Positions 45,640 to 58,126 of a DNA stretch of 64,000 bases are shown here, in pieces. How positions within the stretch are numbered: the stretch's first letter is position 1; each line of letters starts with the position of its first letter. The notes beneath the pieces were generated by a model that ran no database searches, was not told the origin of the DNA, and saw only the letters and a program-made list of their open reading frames with translations. Origin of the DNA: Carya illinoinensis (taxonomy: Eukaryota > Streptophyta > Magnoliopsida > Fagales > Juglandaceae); assembly GCF_018687715.1 (NCBI RefSeq), contig NC_056764.1, positions 4,714,501-4,778,500 on the forward strand, read 5' to 3'. A program made the translations under genes and the position numbers.

Positions 45640-48600
45640 TTTATTTGTTTTAAAGAATATATGGTGTAAAAATAAATTCAAGCTACTTCGATTTGGTACA
45701 TCACATTAAATTTAACAGATTATACGAAATTATATCAGTTTGTGAGTTTATTTTTTTATAATTTTTTTTGATAATGTAAAAACCTTTTAAAAACATATAT
45801 AATCATTGGGAAGTATTCATCATTTTAACTCAAAAATTCTATTTGATCCATACTCAGTATCTAGCCATGCTACTAACGTAACCACTTCATCGTAATGATT
45901 AAAGAAAACCTCAATTCATAGGTGGTTTGACGTTTTAAAATAATAGTTAATGCTATAATTGAATTCACTTTAAATCATAACAATTCAAGAAAAGTACGGT
46001 AAGTTAATATTACTTTTGACATAATTATAAACAGCAATAAATTCTCTCACAAATAATAAGTAATCTCAAATAGATTGAATAAATAAATATTACAACTATA
46101 AAAAAATTTTATAAAAATAAATTCTTAAATTGATATGACTTCACATAATATATTAGAACTTAAATTTACTTTACAATAAATGTAATTTTATAATCTAACA
46201 TATAACATTAAACTATATTAATTTGTAAATTTATTTTTAATGAATGTTTTCGTGACTAAAACATTTCTCGACTGAATATACAATTTATTTTCTAGAAAAG
46301 AAAAAGATTGTTAACAAAAGAAAACCTCCTTTGTGCCCTTGACAGCTCATCGTTAAATTTTCTATTGATTCTTCTCTGATTAAGATGTACGGATCCTACC
46401 TCCTCTATGCCCTTGACAGCTCATATTTGTTTCATGATTCATTTGCCTCTCCATCTATCCAGAGAAACATCATCATCCACTCACTCAAGGTTGTCTCAGT
46501 GTCCAGTCCCAACGCTCGATTCAACCTAAATTCTTTTACAAGTGGATTTGGATTTCCTAGAGGAGCCTAGAGTGGAGAGACATCAATAGTAAATTTCTCT
46601 AGACATCATTAAATTCGTAAAATGTTATTTTAAGGTGTATCTCTCTCTTAATCATTTAAGTAAATTTAAAGCAAACAATAATACATCCACAGAAGAGATA
46701 TCCGGACAGTAACTTTCTTTTATCATCTGTTATAATTTCTTTTATAATTCTCCTGTTATAATCCAAATCCACTCTTAATAATTTCAGTTCTGTTGTGGGA
46801 TTTTAATGGATAAAAAACTATAGTTTCCACCCTTCAACCATAGAATGTCTCAAGCTACTAAAAATTTGCAATTTGCAGTACCCTTTGTTAAAATCCAATT
46901 CTCAAGATTCTCAATGTCACCCATGTTGGCATATTTCCATCCAACTTGCAAAATCAGACAAATATACTATTTATCAGTTTCTGCTAGTAGGAAGTGCAAT
47001 GTGTCGCTTTTGATGTTTTATGATGTAAAAATTGAACCAATATACCATGTATCAGTTTCTGAATGATTTGCCAAAGGCTAGGATTTTGAATTTGGAAACG
47101 GGCGGGGGAATGAGCTCCTTGACACTCAGTAAAAGGGTTGAGGTAATGATTGTTTTATCACTATACACACATGCAGGGAATCCCGTAAGCAGCAATGCGC
47201 AGAGAAGCCACAGCCAAAATGCGTGCAACTGTCAAAAGCAGTAGCTCTGCGTGCAGCCATGTTGTCCTCTCCTCTCATTCAAAGACGATCTATTCATTTA
47301 ACGATTATAAAATCAAGCACCTACGATGGATGTTGGATGTCATGATGGTGAAAAGCCATCTCAGTGATCTCACTATACTACCACTGGGGAGAGAATAATG
47401 TCCATGCCTCGATAGCAGTATTACTCTGTAGTCAAAATACTTGGTTTCCAACTTTTATCAAGCCATGGTTGACTAATAATTTAATAAACACGAAAAATGA
47501 AAAAGGTAGGAGAATAAAAGTCATCTGTTAAAAAAAAAAAATGCATAATTGCCCAGGTCTACCTTTAACTTTCAGCTTTGCCTGAGGTATTTGCCTGATT
47601 TGAAGACTCCATTCTCTCTTGACTGCCTTCTTGCTTGATGTGGGCTTCATCCAAGGCATTTTTTTTTTGGTCCAAGTTGTTTTCAATTTTTTTTTTTATT
47701 TGAATTTATATGTATGAAATGCCCACTTCAATTTTAACGAGTTATTCTTGAAATAGGCTGCGAGCCCAAAAATTTATGGTAGCAGAGTATGTGGGTTTTT
47801 GGGCTCAATAATTGGACAAAAGTCATTTTATTTTTCATAGATCAAGTGGGCCTAAATAATTTGAACTTGGCCCAAGAAATTTCTTTTCAAGGCCTAAAGA
47901 TATTTTTGGGTGTTGGATTTATTTTGGGACATGAGGATTTCGGCCAGTTTATGAAGTCCAAGCCCATGAGTGTGTCCAATTTCAAGCAAGCTAGGGTTAC
48001 AACTTTAGAGTCCCCTTCATGATAAAATTCCTTAAACCCACTGCCTTACATGTATTTAGACCCATGCACGTAAATCATTTCTCAAGTGCCTTGAGTTGCC
48101 GCACCACCCCCAGCAATTTCAGGATCCTCTCCAATTTTTCCCATGCCTGAAACCTCTCAGCCTCCACGTGACCTCCCCACGTCCTTAAGTCCAGGGAGAG
48201 CCACAAGCAGTCACATGATTTATTTCTCTCACACGGTGGCCTTTATTTTTTGTTGGTAAGTTGCCGCTCGAATACTTCTAGTTCTACACTTTGTGCTGCT
48301 TTGAGTCACTTTTAGATTTTACATTCTAGTATTAGTAATTTACGGCCATGCCCTTATGCAACTCTTGGTAGATATGAATCAGTATGATGTTATCGGTTTG
48401 AGGTGGGCCTTTTATTCATGGTGGATTTGATCTTAAATTGGGCTTATTTTCTTTCTCCTAGTGGATCAGTGTTGATCTTACAATGATGGGTATTCTAAGT
48501 TCAACTGGTGTGTTTTTGGATTGGGTCGTAAATCATTTTGAGCTGGTAATATTTTGGTTAAAATATGTGATTTAGGTTTAATAATTGTGGCGACAAGTTC

Positions 48601-49280
48601 ACGTGTTTTTATGGATAATATTATAAGATTAATTTTTCAAGCAACATGATTTTTATCTTGTAATTGGCGTTGAACTTTATGGAAATCAAAGTATTTGGAA
48701 AGTGACGCTATTTTAGGGTTAAGAGGAGTTTTAGGTTTTCAAGATATTAGAATAGGCGATTTAAGTATTTTAGGTGTAAATATGAGATAAATGCTCAATT
48801 GGAGATTTACTCAAACTACTTGATTTTTTATAGGCGACGATTGATTTTTTGTTCAAAATTATTGTGGAGAAATTCTGAAAAACTAAGAAGTCTAGGTAAG
48901 CGGGGTTTTTATGCTAGACTTTGTATAAAAGGAAAATGAAACGAGATTAATTTTAGAAAATATGCATGTTTATTTTAAAAAAAATGTGAAAACAACTTCA
49001 ATTATTTGTTTGACATTACTCATGAACTCTGATGAAAGAGAAAGTATTTTTGTTATGAGTGGTGTAGACGAGCTTATTTTTTACATTTTATTTCTATACT
49101 ATGCAAAATGAGTTAATATAAAAATTTGTGCATGATTATATAAAAATGCCCTAGATCTGTTTTGATTCTGAAGATAATATGATTTTGTTCAGTATTTTGT
49201 TTTGATAAGATGTGACTCCTGAAAAACCTTTGACGAGACTTTTTGATTCTGTTTTGATTCTGTTCAGTTACGACTCTGCC
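45640..49280. other. Gene-free region with old repeats
   Basis: Contains two members of the dispersed AT-rich family described at 5840-5995 (about 45700-45790 and 46190-46270). 47750-49280 has a different texture (CAAGTGGGCC, GGCCCAAG, GGGTTAAG words) resembling an old, unassigned retroelement. Frames such as 47789-48022 match nothing I recognise. Confidence 0.4.
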
Positions 49281-49282
49281 AA

Positions 49283-49379
49283 GAGTGATAATGGTAGCAT
49301 ACGGCCCAACCACGGGTGATAATAGTGGATACGGCCCAACTACAGATTATAATAGTGGATACGACCCAACCATGGGTTA
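49283..49379. repeat. 30-bp minisatellite interrupted by solo LTR B
   Basis: Three units of about 30 bp carry GGATACGGCCCAACCACGGG or a close variant. A further unit start, GGTTATAATAATGG, resumes at 52562 beyond the solo LTR. The LTR therefore inserted into an existing short array, probably part of an older element. Confidence 0.7.
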
Positions 49380-52300
49380 TGTAACAGCCGCTAGAAATTC
49401 AATTGTGGAATTTCTATTGACTTTAGGAATCTCGTGAAAACTCCGTAAGTTTACACGAATTGATTAATCGCATAGGTTTTAGCATGTCAACATAGTCAGT
49501 GTTATCATTCACTATGGTGCTAGAAATGCGATTTTAATTATTTGAGATAGTTAGAAGTGTCAGAATACATTATAGTCTACACCACTAGGCTTAATTGAAT
49601 ATTTAGGATTTTTCAGTACTAAGTTTGTTACGTTTATTTTTGGAATGAATAGTAACCTCGGTAAACGTACTAAGCGCAGTGTTTTTCAAAATCACAGTGT
49701 GTAATGTTCAAATTAGGTTAGCGAAATTTTATTTGGACACATGAAAATATTTTAGCCACCTTACTCTTCCAAGTCTACTCCACATTTGGAAAATATATTG
49801 AACTGATTTTTTGTAGACATTATTGGATAGAATATTTTGAGATAATTTTTTATAGATATTTTGGGTAGGAGAAAACCACACTCAACTCTCAACTCCAGCC
49901 TTATCACCTCCCTTATCTCGTCCATAAGTATGTCCAGCCAGTATCCATGAACTTATCTTCAATTACACCTTCCAATAAAAGATTATCAAACACTCTCTCT
50001 CGGACAGCTTTTAGGAGTTCTTTTGCACGCCCATTTCGAAGCTGTTGTAAGTGTTTTATCATAAAGTCTCATTCATATAAATTGTTCCTTTTTTAGTCTA
50101 GTTTACATGGATATCTTATTTGCCCCATTTGAAGATCATTTGGTCAGTAAAATATTGTGTAAACTATAAAAATGTCATTCTGGGAGATAAACTGGAGAAT
50201 ATGTTATAGTTTGGAGTTTTTGACCAAGCTAATGGATAGATATTGGTCCAAAATTTTTATGGAGTATTGTTAACATGTATATATAACTATTGGTTGAGGA
50301 TTTTTGCATGATTAAAGGTTTTGATGAAAGATTTTCTTAGATTTAGAAACTTAGAAACTGGAAGAGGAAAAACAGTTTCTGTTTTGAGAAAGTTTAACTC
50401 TTTGGTGGTCTAAACCTATTCTAATGACTTTGATAATTTTATTGGAGGATCCTAAGCATCTTATATACATGTTATATTATTATTTTAAAGATATTTGATG
50501 TTAGTTTCAAAGATATGAAATTTTATGTAAAGAGATATTAAGCCAAAGTGTGGATGTTCTTGGCTAAATTTATGTTTTGGTTAATTTTTAACCATGTGAT
50601 CTTGAATTAGAAGCTTATATATGTTTTAGGACATCTTTTTAAACCATGTGATGGTTTGGTTTGAAGATCACATATTTATAAGTCATAGATCAAAAGGTTG
50701 ATCAAAACAAGTTGGAAACAAAAATCAATAGAAATAGCATATGAGAATTTCAGCCCTATGGAGTTTTAATAGTTGTGATTAGTTTTAAATTTTTCTAAAT
50801 TGATATTTGAATTGAGGATAAAATTTACATGAGACATGTAAATTTTGATGACTTTTGGAGTTAGTATGCAAAATCCTTAAGTTATGGGTAAAACGGTCAT
50901 TTTCCTACATACAGAGAGTAAAATAGAAATTTTACTCTTTAAGTTAGTATTTTCCATATTTCAATTTATTAGTGATTTAGTGCTAACTTTTAGAATCACT
51001 AATTACAGTTTCTTGTGATCGCGCTTAAGGTTTTGTAAGAAACGTGGAGATTGAGGTAAGTTTAGCTTTTAACTTACTAGTAGTCTATTGTGTATGTGTG
51101 CTAAGTAAAAGAACTACAGTGTATGTATGTATGTTATTATATATGTCATACCATGCCAAGTTATTACGTAATTGTCTATTATACAGAATTTATTCTATCA
51201 TCAAATTTTATCTGTTACATAATATATTATGTCATGTATTACCATACATTACAAGTATGTCATGTTAAATATGTTGTCTGTTATATGTTATGCCATGTTA
51301 CGAAATGTTTCTATCTCAAGTTGGTCATGTATTTCAAGTTATGTTCAAGTCACGTTATGTTACGTCAGGGCTTCAGTCATTTTGTATTCCAGTCACGTTT
51401 CATCTTGAGTACATTCAGTTTGTGTATAATACATGGGGCCACAACAACTGTGGAGTATGTATTTAACTACAATTGTGATGCATAGAATATATGGGGCCGC
51501 AACAACTGTGGAGTATGTATTTACATGTAGAATACATGGGGTCACAACAACTGTGGAGTGTGTATTTTTCATGTTAAGTCAAGTTTGTGTAGAATACATG
51601 GGGCCACAACAACTGTGGAGTATGTATTTACACGTAGAATACATGGGGCCACAACAACTGTGGAGTATGTATTTACACGTAGAATACATGGGGCCACAAC
51701 AACTGTGGATTATGTATTTACACGTAGAATACATGGGGCCACAACAACTGTGGAGTATGTATTTTTCATGTTAAGTCAAGTTTGTGTAGAATACATGGGG
51801 CCACAACAACTGTGGAGTATGTATTTACATGTAGAATACATGGGGCCACAACAACTGTGGAGTATATTTTTCATGTTAATTCAAGTTTCAGAGCAAGTTC
51901 ATGCTAAGTCAAGTTTCAGATCAAATTCATATCAAATCAAGTTTAGTTCATGTTTCAATTTAAGTTAAGTCAATTATGCTATGTTGTACGCTAAGTTATA
52001 CTTTAATTATTTATGAATTTGATTATGCATTTATACTTTTACTGTCATCCATGCATCATTAGCCTGTGTGGAAGTCTTTTTTTGTTAACTTGCTGAGATT
52101 TGTAATCAAATCTCACTGTGGTAGTCCCAACTACCATTCCCCCCGAATGGTAGATCTTATTACAGGACCTGAAGGATGATCAGGAGCTGACCAACTAGAC
52201 ACAGTCGACTGAACGACCGTGCGTCGTTAATGTTAATATAGTAGTTAAATTACTACTTGTACGATGGAATTGCATCTTCAGTACTTTTGGATTATAACTA

Positions 52301-52561
52301 TTTTGGACTAGTGCTGTGATCTTAGTTATTCAATGGATTTTTATATATGAAGTATGTTTTAAGTATTTGAGATATTTTCAGTTTGGTGCATAGTATTGCT
52401 AAAAAAAAAATTAATTATCCGCTGCAAATATTGCATAATGTTAAATGCATGTTAGGAATATTGCATCTTATATGTCATGAACAGGGGCAGGTAACCTTGT
52501 GTTGCATGTCTCGACATTTCAAATGTCCGTCCGATCCCAAACGGAATTTGGGGGCGTCACA
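49380..52561 (+). mobile_element. Solo LTR, copy B (Ty3/gypsy, Tekay/Del-like)
   Basis: A 3182-bp element starting TGTAACAGCCGCTAGAAATTC and ending TTGGGGGCGTCACA, with perfect 5-bp target duplications GGTTA at 49375-49379 and 52562-52566. It is colinear, in inverted orientation, with 15426-19368: terminal TAGAAATTCAATTGTGGAAT, the AACAGTTTCTGTTTTGAGAA block, the minisatellite, and the AAATGTCCGTCCGATCCC end. No internal retroviral-type genes; a solo LTR left by recombination is the simplest reading. Confidence 0.88.
51420..51865. repeat. LTR minisatellite, 9 units, hairpin core CCACAACAACTGTGG (copy B)
   Basis: Units contain ATACATGGGGCCACAACAAC followed by TGTGGAGTATGTATTT. Cores start near 51435, 51494, 51540, 51605, 51650, 51695, 51740, 51801 and 51846. 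The central run is exactly 45 bp per unit. Spacers vary: TACACGTAGA, or TTCATGTTAAGTCAAGTTTG in two units. The inverted-repeat core CCACA-ACAAC-TGTGG is kept in almost every unit. Confidence 0.93.
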
Positions 52562-53274
52562 GGTTATAATAATGGTCTTTGTTTGAGTGCATACCTTGGT
52601 GAAAAAGTGATTTATGATTTGCTTGGTTATCCACAGATGCACGCAGCACAACCCTACCACGGGGATTATACATGGCCTCTGTTATGATATGATGATGATC
52701 ATCATCATTTATGCCGTGCCAAATGATATTTTTAAATGAAATTATTTTTTAATCTTCACTTTGATATTTTGATAACATGTTCTGCTTCCGCACTTTGAAA
52801 AGAAAAATGTTCTGTTCTGCATTCTGATTTCTATAAATGTTCATGTTTACACACTAGTATATGTTCTTTGTTTACTGAGTTGTTGATAACTTACCATTTA
52901 TCTCTACAATATTTTTCATATGATTTTGAAATAGTTCAACTGAAAATCAAGATTATAGAGTATAATTGAGAAGATTTTTAAGCATAGTGAATTGCTCTTA
53001 GAAGATTTATGAAGATTGTCGGATTTTATTAAAAAATTTTGTAGTATTTTGATAATTTTTTTTTTTTGACTTTGTAAATATCTTGATGAAATATGAGTTT
53101 TAAGTTACAAGAAGTAACTCTCTGACCTTTGCAGAATTGGATCGTCACAATTGACGTATCAATATTGTCTAAAGATTAACCCCAATATTTTCTCTGAATC
53201 TCAAATAGAGGTTGTTCCTTGACAATGCCGAAATCCTTTGAATACATTGTCCTGAATTTGGTCTTCTATGAGAA

Positions 53275-56200
53275 TCAAAAACTCGCCTCCTCGGTCGTTG
53301 GTCGCCTCAAAAAATATCGCAAGCTATTGCCAAGAACCTGCCAAATTGGATAGAGTAAAATCTACATCAGTATCGCAACAAAAGAGCTGCATCAGACTCT
53401 GAAGATTGTCAAGTCTAGGACGGGCTCAAGCTTTTTCAGGTTGCAGGCCAAGCACATCACGATGATATGAGAAAAAAGCGAGGATTGGGTTTATCCTCTT
53501 AGTTTGAAATGAGGACGAAGGTAGCATTTAAAAAATAACTTAAGCAAAAACTTTACCATCTTGGATCTTGTATCAATAAGAAAATAAAAATAACATTGAT
53601 AGGGACAAAGCTAGTGGACCTTGGACGAATGCTTTTTCAAGTCACACTGGCATCATGGCATGGTCATTAAGAAGGTACTTAAAGTTTACCAGATAATTCG
53701 AAAAACAAAGCTGATGCTGCATAATCATTGCCAGAATGCTGGCTTACCTGCTGGAGAGGCTTCATAATGGCTTTATCCCTGTAGCTTACATGAAATTTTG
53801 CCTTAGCCAATAATCCCTAGCACCAAAAAACAAAATGTACGGAATAAACTACTATACTTGACCTACAATGGAAAATCAAAGCCAATAGGTAGTAACAGAG
53901 ATTTTATCACCTCTGTGTCAAATTCTCCTGATTTAACGTCAATATTGATGTCAGTGATGATCTTCACGAGATCCACCAATAATCCGGGGCGATCAGCTGT
54001 CTCGACATAGAGCAAACTGCAAAAATAATATTATGTTAGGGAAGGGGGAGGTGACAGGGATTTTTTTTTTTTACAGCTTCATTCTCATGCAAAGATATCA
54101 TCATTGATGCTAGGCAGATTTGATAATATGGGGGATGCAGCCTAAAAACTTGTCATTTCTTGGAGTGCAGGTGCAAATCACACATGAAAACAGCACCGAT
54201 TCATGCATTACCTTCTGTCAGGGCCATCATCATAGATGCTTATATGTGTTGCTACATCCACATCAACCTGGGGAATAACACCACAACATGTTTGAATCAA
54301 GCAAAAGTGTAGGTCTTCAACAATTGGCATATATTTTATTGGTTCCCTCCCATCCCTCAGGACACATAAACACTATATATTCCTAATGAGACATGAAAAC
54401 AAAGCCCATACTGTCTTACTTCCACCATGTCCCATAGATGAACTTGTGAACAAAAATCATGACGTGGCACTAGCAACTCTACATAATGGTAAATCAACAT
54501 TTTGAGAATTTGACAAAGTACTGCTTAAACAAGTTCCATTCCACTGCATCAGGTATGTAGAACTGCAGAAAAGTATTTTATTCATAAGCATTTCCTTTTT
54601 TATTATATTTGAAAATTTATTTTTCCGGGGAAGGGTGGGAAGGGGGTGGCTTCACTTTCTGTAAAATCAGATCCAATCATCATTTCTTAAATAAAATTAT
54701 TTATGTGATGTTACTGAAAACATTGACATCATCAAATCAATGCCACATCCACATTCTCATGCACAATTGTGCATGCATATTCAGTGTTCACAAAGAGAGA
54801 GCACAGGCATAGTGTACACGTGTACATACCACATAACCTCAAGCCACAGGGTTGCACCACAAGTATGAAAGACATTGCAAACATCTAAATTAAAGATAGT
54901 AAACCTAGCATTAATCTTCCAGATACGATAGTTTAATCCTAGAGTTAACTTTGCAACAAGTGTTCCACCACGGTGAACAAACTTCAAACAGATGGAAAGT
55001 TTACAGATAAAAATATAACAATGAAGAGCTTTAAAACCTGTTGTTCTGGTGGCACTACTCCAAAGGCTACTCCCATTGCTAATTGGGCGCTTGATTCCTG
55101 GAACATGATCAGCAAGCTTATAAAGAGAGGAATCCTAGAATACGTGCTCTACCAGATTTATCTTGAAAATTAATAAAACAAAAGTAAAGTAAAAGATTAA
55201 ATACCGGGTGATACTGAATCATATTGTTTATAATTGTCAGGCGAATTGCCTCGAGTAATTCTGGATCTTCTACTTTTCTACCAGTATCTCTGCAAACGAG
55301 CTCAGGGAACAAATCAATCGAAATCACCATAGAACAGCCATTACAAGAACAGATTCACAACTCTTTTTTTTTATCAGTAAGAACAGATTCACAGCTAGGA
55401 ATAAGTAACATGTCAAATTCGTATGGTTTTCAGAGTCATCTAGGAAACTAAGATTTGCAATCATCTCACAATTTAATAGCTGCGTTGTTATCCATGAACT
55501 TGTGCCAAAGTTCTCTCTTATCTTTAGGCCTTTGCATTAGTACAAGGGACTGTAAAATTTGTGATTCAAATACCACCAGCTGTCAGGAAGCTCAGTGCTG
55601 AGAAAAGATAAGAAAGTATCTCTTTACAGGACAACAGAGATTTGAACTTTCCAATCTCTTTCCAGTCTAGAGTAACTAGAAATCAAGGGAAAAAAAATCA
55701 ATTGTATCAGTTGCAAATTTGGGAGCTGTCAACACAATATATGAACAGAGGTAGACACAAATTTCAATACGGAGTACAGTCCATATGAACATGTAGGGTA
55801 CAATAACTTACTCTTTAGTGATGGCAAACTTGTTGTGCTTTCCAGAAGAATCCAAAAAAACATTTGCCTTTACAACATTGAGTCCAAGATTTTTAAGCGC
55901 ATTCATCTGAAACCCATTTGCTGATTGTTAATGTTCACTAGCTGACATACTCTCAATAGCGATTGAGATAGATCGTACAGAATCACAAATCTTCTAATTC
56001 TCAATATACTAGAGACTCAGACATCAGTACAACAAAAACAAATAACAAAGGTAACATTATCAAATAGAGGAGGAGGTCACTAGCTTCATACAGTATCAAG
56101 AAGTGCTCCAAGCCGATCCCCAAAAGTTATCTCCACAACAGTTGCACTTGGATCGGAGTCTTGGTCAACAATAACTACAGGAGTTGGAATGGTATCAGTT

Positions 56201-58126
56201 TCACCGTGACTTGGATCCTGTTAGCCGTACCCCATTTCCCAAATCCAAAACCCAGAAGAAACAAAAATAAGTTATTTTAAACGAGAGAAGGCATTTTTTA
56301 CAAGTTCAATTAGAGAAGTAAGCGAGTTAATATGCAAAATTCCCAAACACATAGATCAAAAACTGTTCAACCTCCACAGCAGTAGCCGATGATGCTCGGG
56401 GAGTGATTGTAGCCACTGAAGATAACGTTCTGACAAAAATCACACAGGAATTTAACACAAATAATGGCAACAATGCAATGCCTCAGTATACTCTGAGGTC
56501 ACATTCATGCACATACAAGCATATATGTATGTATGTATGTATGTATCTGTGTGAGTGTGGGTGGGTGGCTGTCTGTGACCACGGGTATTAATTACCAAGA
56601 CTAAATTATTTCATTATTCATTCTAAGTAAGTATCCCTAAAAGATGAAGCTGTGCCAAGTTGAATTAATAAACAAACTAATTGTCTAACTCTGACAACGC
56701 AGAAACAGAATCAAGGGACAATCACAAGATCGTCTATGCAAAAGACTCCTAAAATTCTATCCAGCAAAATACTTCCCAATGAGATTATTGTCCCATTTAT
56801 CATTGATCTCTGGAACTATAAAGAGAGAATTTCCAAACCACAGGAATGCCTGGTGCTTCGTGGGAGAAAACTTTGGAAGTAGAGATTGCAAATTTGAAAA
56901 AAAAAAATTAGCAAATACAAATCATTGTGATTTACAGGTCTCATGGTGTTTACATTCACGTGAGGAGGGAGGAAGGTAGAGGTAGAGATAGAGGTGCCAA
57001 AATATGCTTGTGGTGGAGCAAGAAAAGCAGTGGGTTTGGAAGGGGGGCATCATTAGGGAAATGCTAGTGGGATCAACCATAATAGTGCCTCTACGGTTGC
57101 AAATGGTACAACAGTTCAAGTCTAGTGATAATCCTCCCCTCTCAGAGACTGGTTCTCCTAGGCAGTCATCAGAGGTGGCCTCGATGAGAGCTTGTGATTC
57201 ATTGAGAAGGGTTTTCTTATACCTGTTTTGAGGAATGTGGGATTTCCAAGCAACACGGACAATAGCATCAAAGAGTATGTAAACTGCCAGGTTCTCAATT
57301 AGAATGAATACTCTTTAGGAGAACTTCCGGTTTCAGACAGCTAGGAACAACCTGATTCTCTCTTTCGTAACTCTAATAGCTAGTGTTTTGTCCGTTGCCC
57401 TATGTAGGCCTGTTTTGTAAAGCTTATATTGCTTTTTCTTCGTTGTACAGTTTTGCCTGCCGGGGTATTCTTCCATTGCTTTTATAGTTTTACCCCTTTA
57501 AGACTTATTCTTATTTATATTGATCCGTTTAGGACATTCTTTGTAATGAACGTGACATTTTGCCTATTCTTTTATTAATATACCTTCTTACTTTTCTCAA
57601 AAACAGACTTATTCTTAATTGAAATCGGAAAAAAAAAAAAAAACTAGAGAGACTATTTTCATGTCATAATTTGAAGAAATAAATAGTCAAACAATCTAGA
57701 ACATGGTAGTGAAGCATAATTAACCGAAATAGTTAGAATTTTCCTTTTGAATAGTGTTCGTCGTATAAATCCAAGTTCATGACATAAAAACAGAATCTTA
57801 AAATACAAATAACTCGAACTATTCAAACGAGAATCAACTACACTTGCATCATAATAAATTAGGAGATGATATGTCTCCGCCCTCACGCCCGCCGGGCGAA
57901 AAAAAAATACAAAAAGAATAAAACGCAATAGAAATCAGAGACTTTATGAAGAAAGAAGGTGGAGGGCTTACTGTCTCTTATGCAGAATGGAGGAAGGTTT
58001 GGTGGCAAACCCAAAGGAGCTCCTGATCAAAGTCACCATTGACCCGCGATTCTCAGAGGCTTTCAGAATACTATTATTATCACTGAGGTGAGTCCCAACA
58101 CCCAAGGAATCCACAGTCATAGCCAT
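53275..58126 (-). CDS. ACT-domain repeat protein, ACR11/ACR12 type
   Basis: A plastid-type protein with two ACT domains; ACR11 in Arabidopsis is linked to ferredoxin-glutamate synthase and nitrogen metabolism, and no catalytic domain is present. Ten exons: 57972-58126, 56372-56429, 56092-56217, 55812-55906, 55205-55289, 55038-55097, 54212-54267, 53911-54016, 53748-53816, 53275-53337. Total 873 nt, 290 residues, phases consistent. A Ser/Thr/Arg-rich N-terminus ([21 protein letters not shown]) fits a transit peptide. ACT 1 starts at [20 protein letters not shown]; a linker carries [20 protein letters not shown] and [18 protein letters not shown] 2 is at [19 protein letters not shown] to [12 protein letters not shown]; the C-terminus is [23 protein letters not shown]11 versus ACR12 is unresolved. 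Intron 1 and intron 5 contain short retroposon insertions. Confidence 0.95.
55345..55396 (-). mobile_element. 16-bp retroposon tail with target duplication
   Basis: AAGAACAGATTCACAACT (55345-55362) and AAGAACAGATTCACAGCT (55379-55396) match at 17 of 18 positions and flank only 16 bp. On the minus strand the insert is ACTGATA followed by poly-A, so it matches the TTAT-A(n)-type tails elsewhere in the window. It lies in an ACR gene intron, in the gene's orientation. Confidence 0.7.
57501..57617 (+). mobile_element. 91-bp LINE-tail candidate with 13-bp target duplication
   Basis: AGACTTATTCTTA occurs at 57501-57513 and 57605-57617. The 91 bp between end TTATTAATATACCTTCTTACTTTTCTCAAAAAC, an A-rich plant LINE-like 3' end. 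It lies in intron 1 of the ACR gene, antisense to it. The duplication is short and simple in composition, so confidence is moderate. Confidence 0.5.

Noticed and set aside
47789..48022. 77-codon frame MWVFGLNNWTK...
   Set aside because: No recognisable family; sits in retroelement-like repeat sequence without start or splice support.
51420..51865. Regularly spaced repeats that look CRISPR-like
   Set aside because: Spacers are themselves repeated, the unit is 45 bp in a nuclear plant LTR, and no cas genes are present. It is an LTR minisatellite.
51123..51968. Long open frames translating as YMGPQQLWSMYLHVE repeats
   Set aside because: They follow from a 45-bp unit that is a multiple of three; the same repeat is open on the other strand in copy A and does not resemble a protein family.
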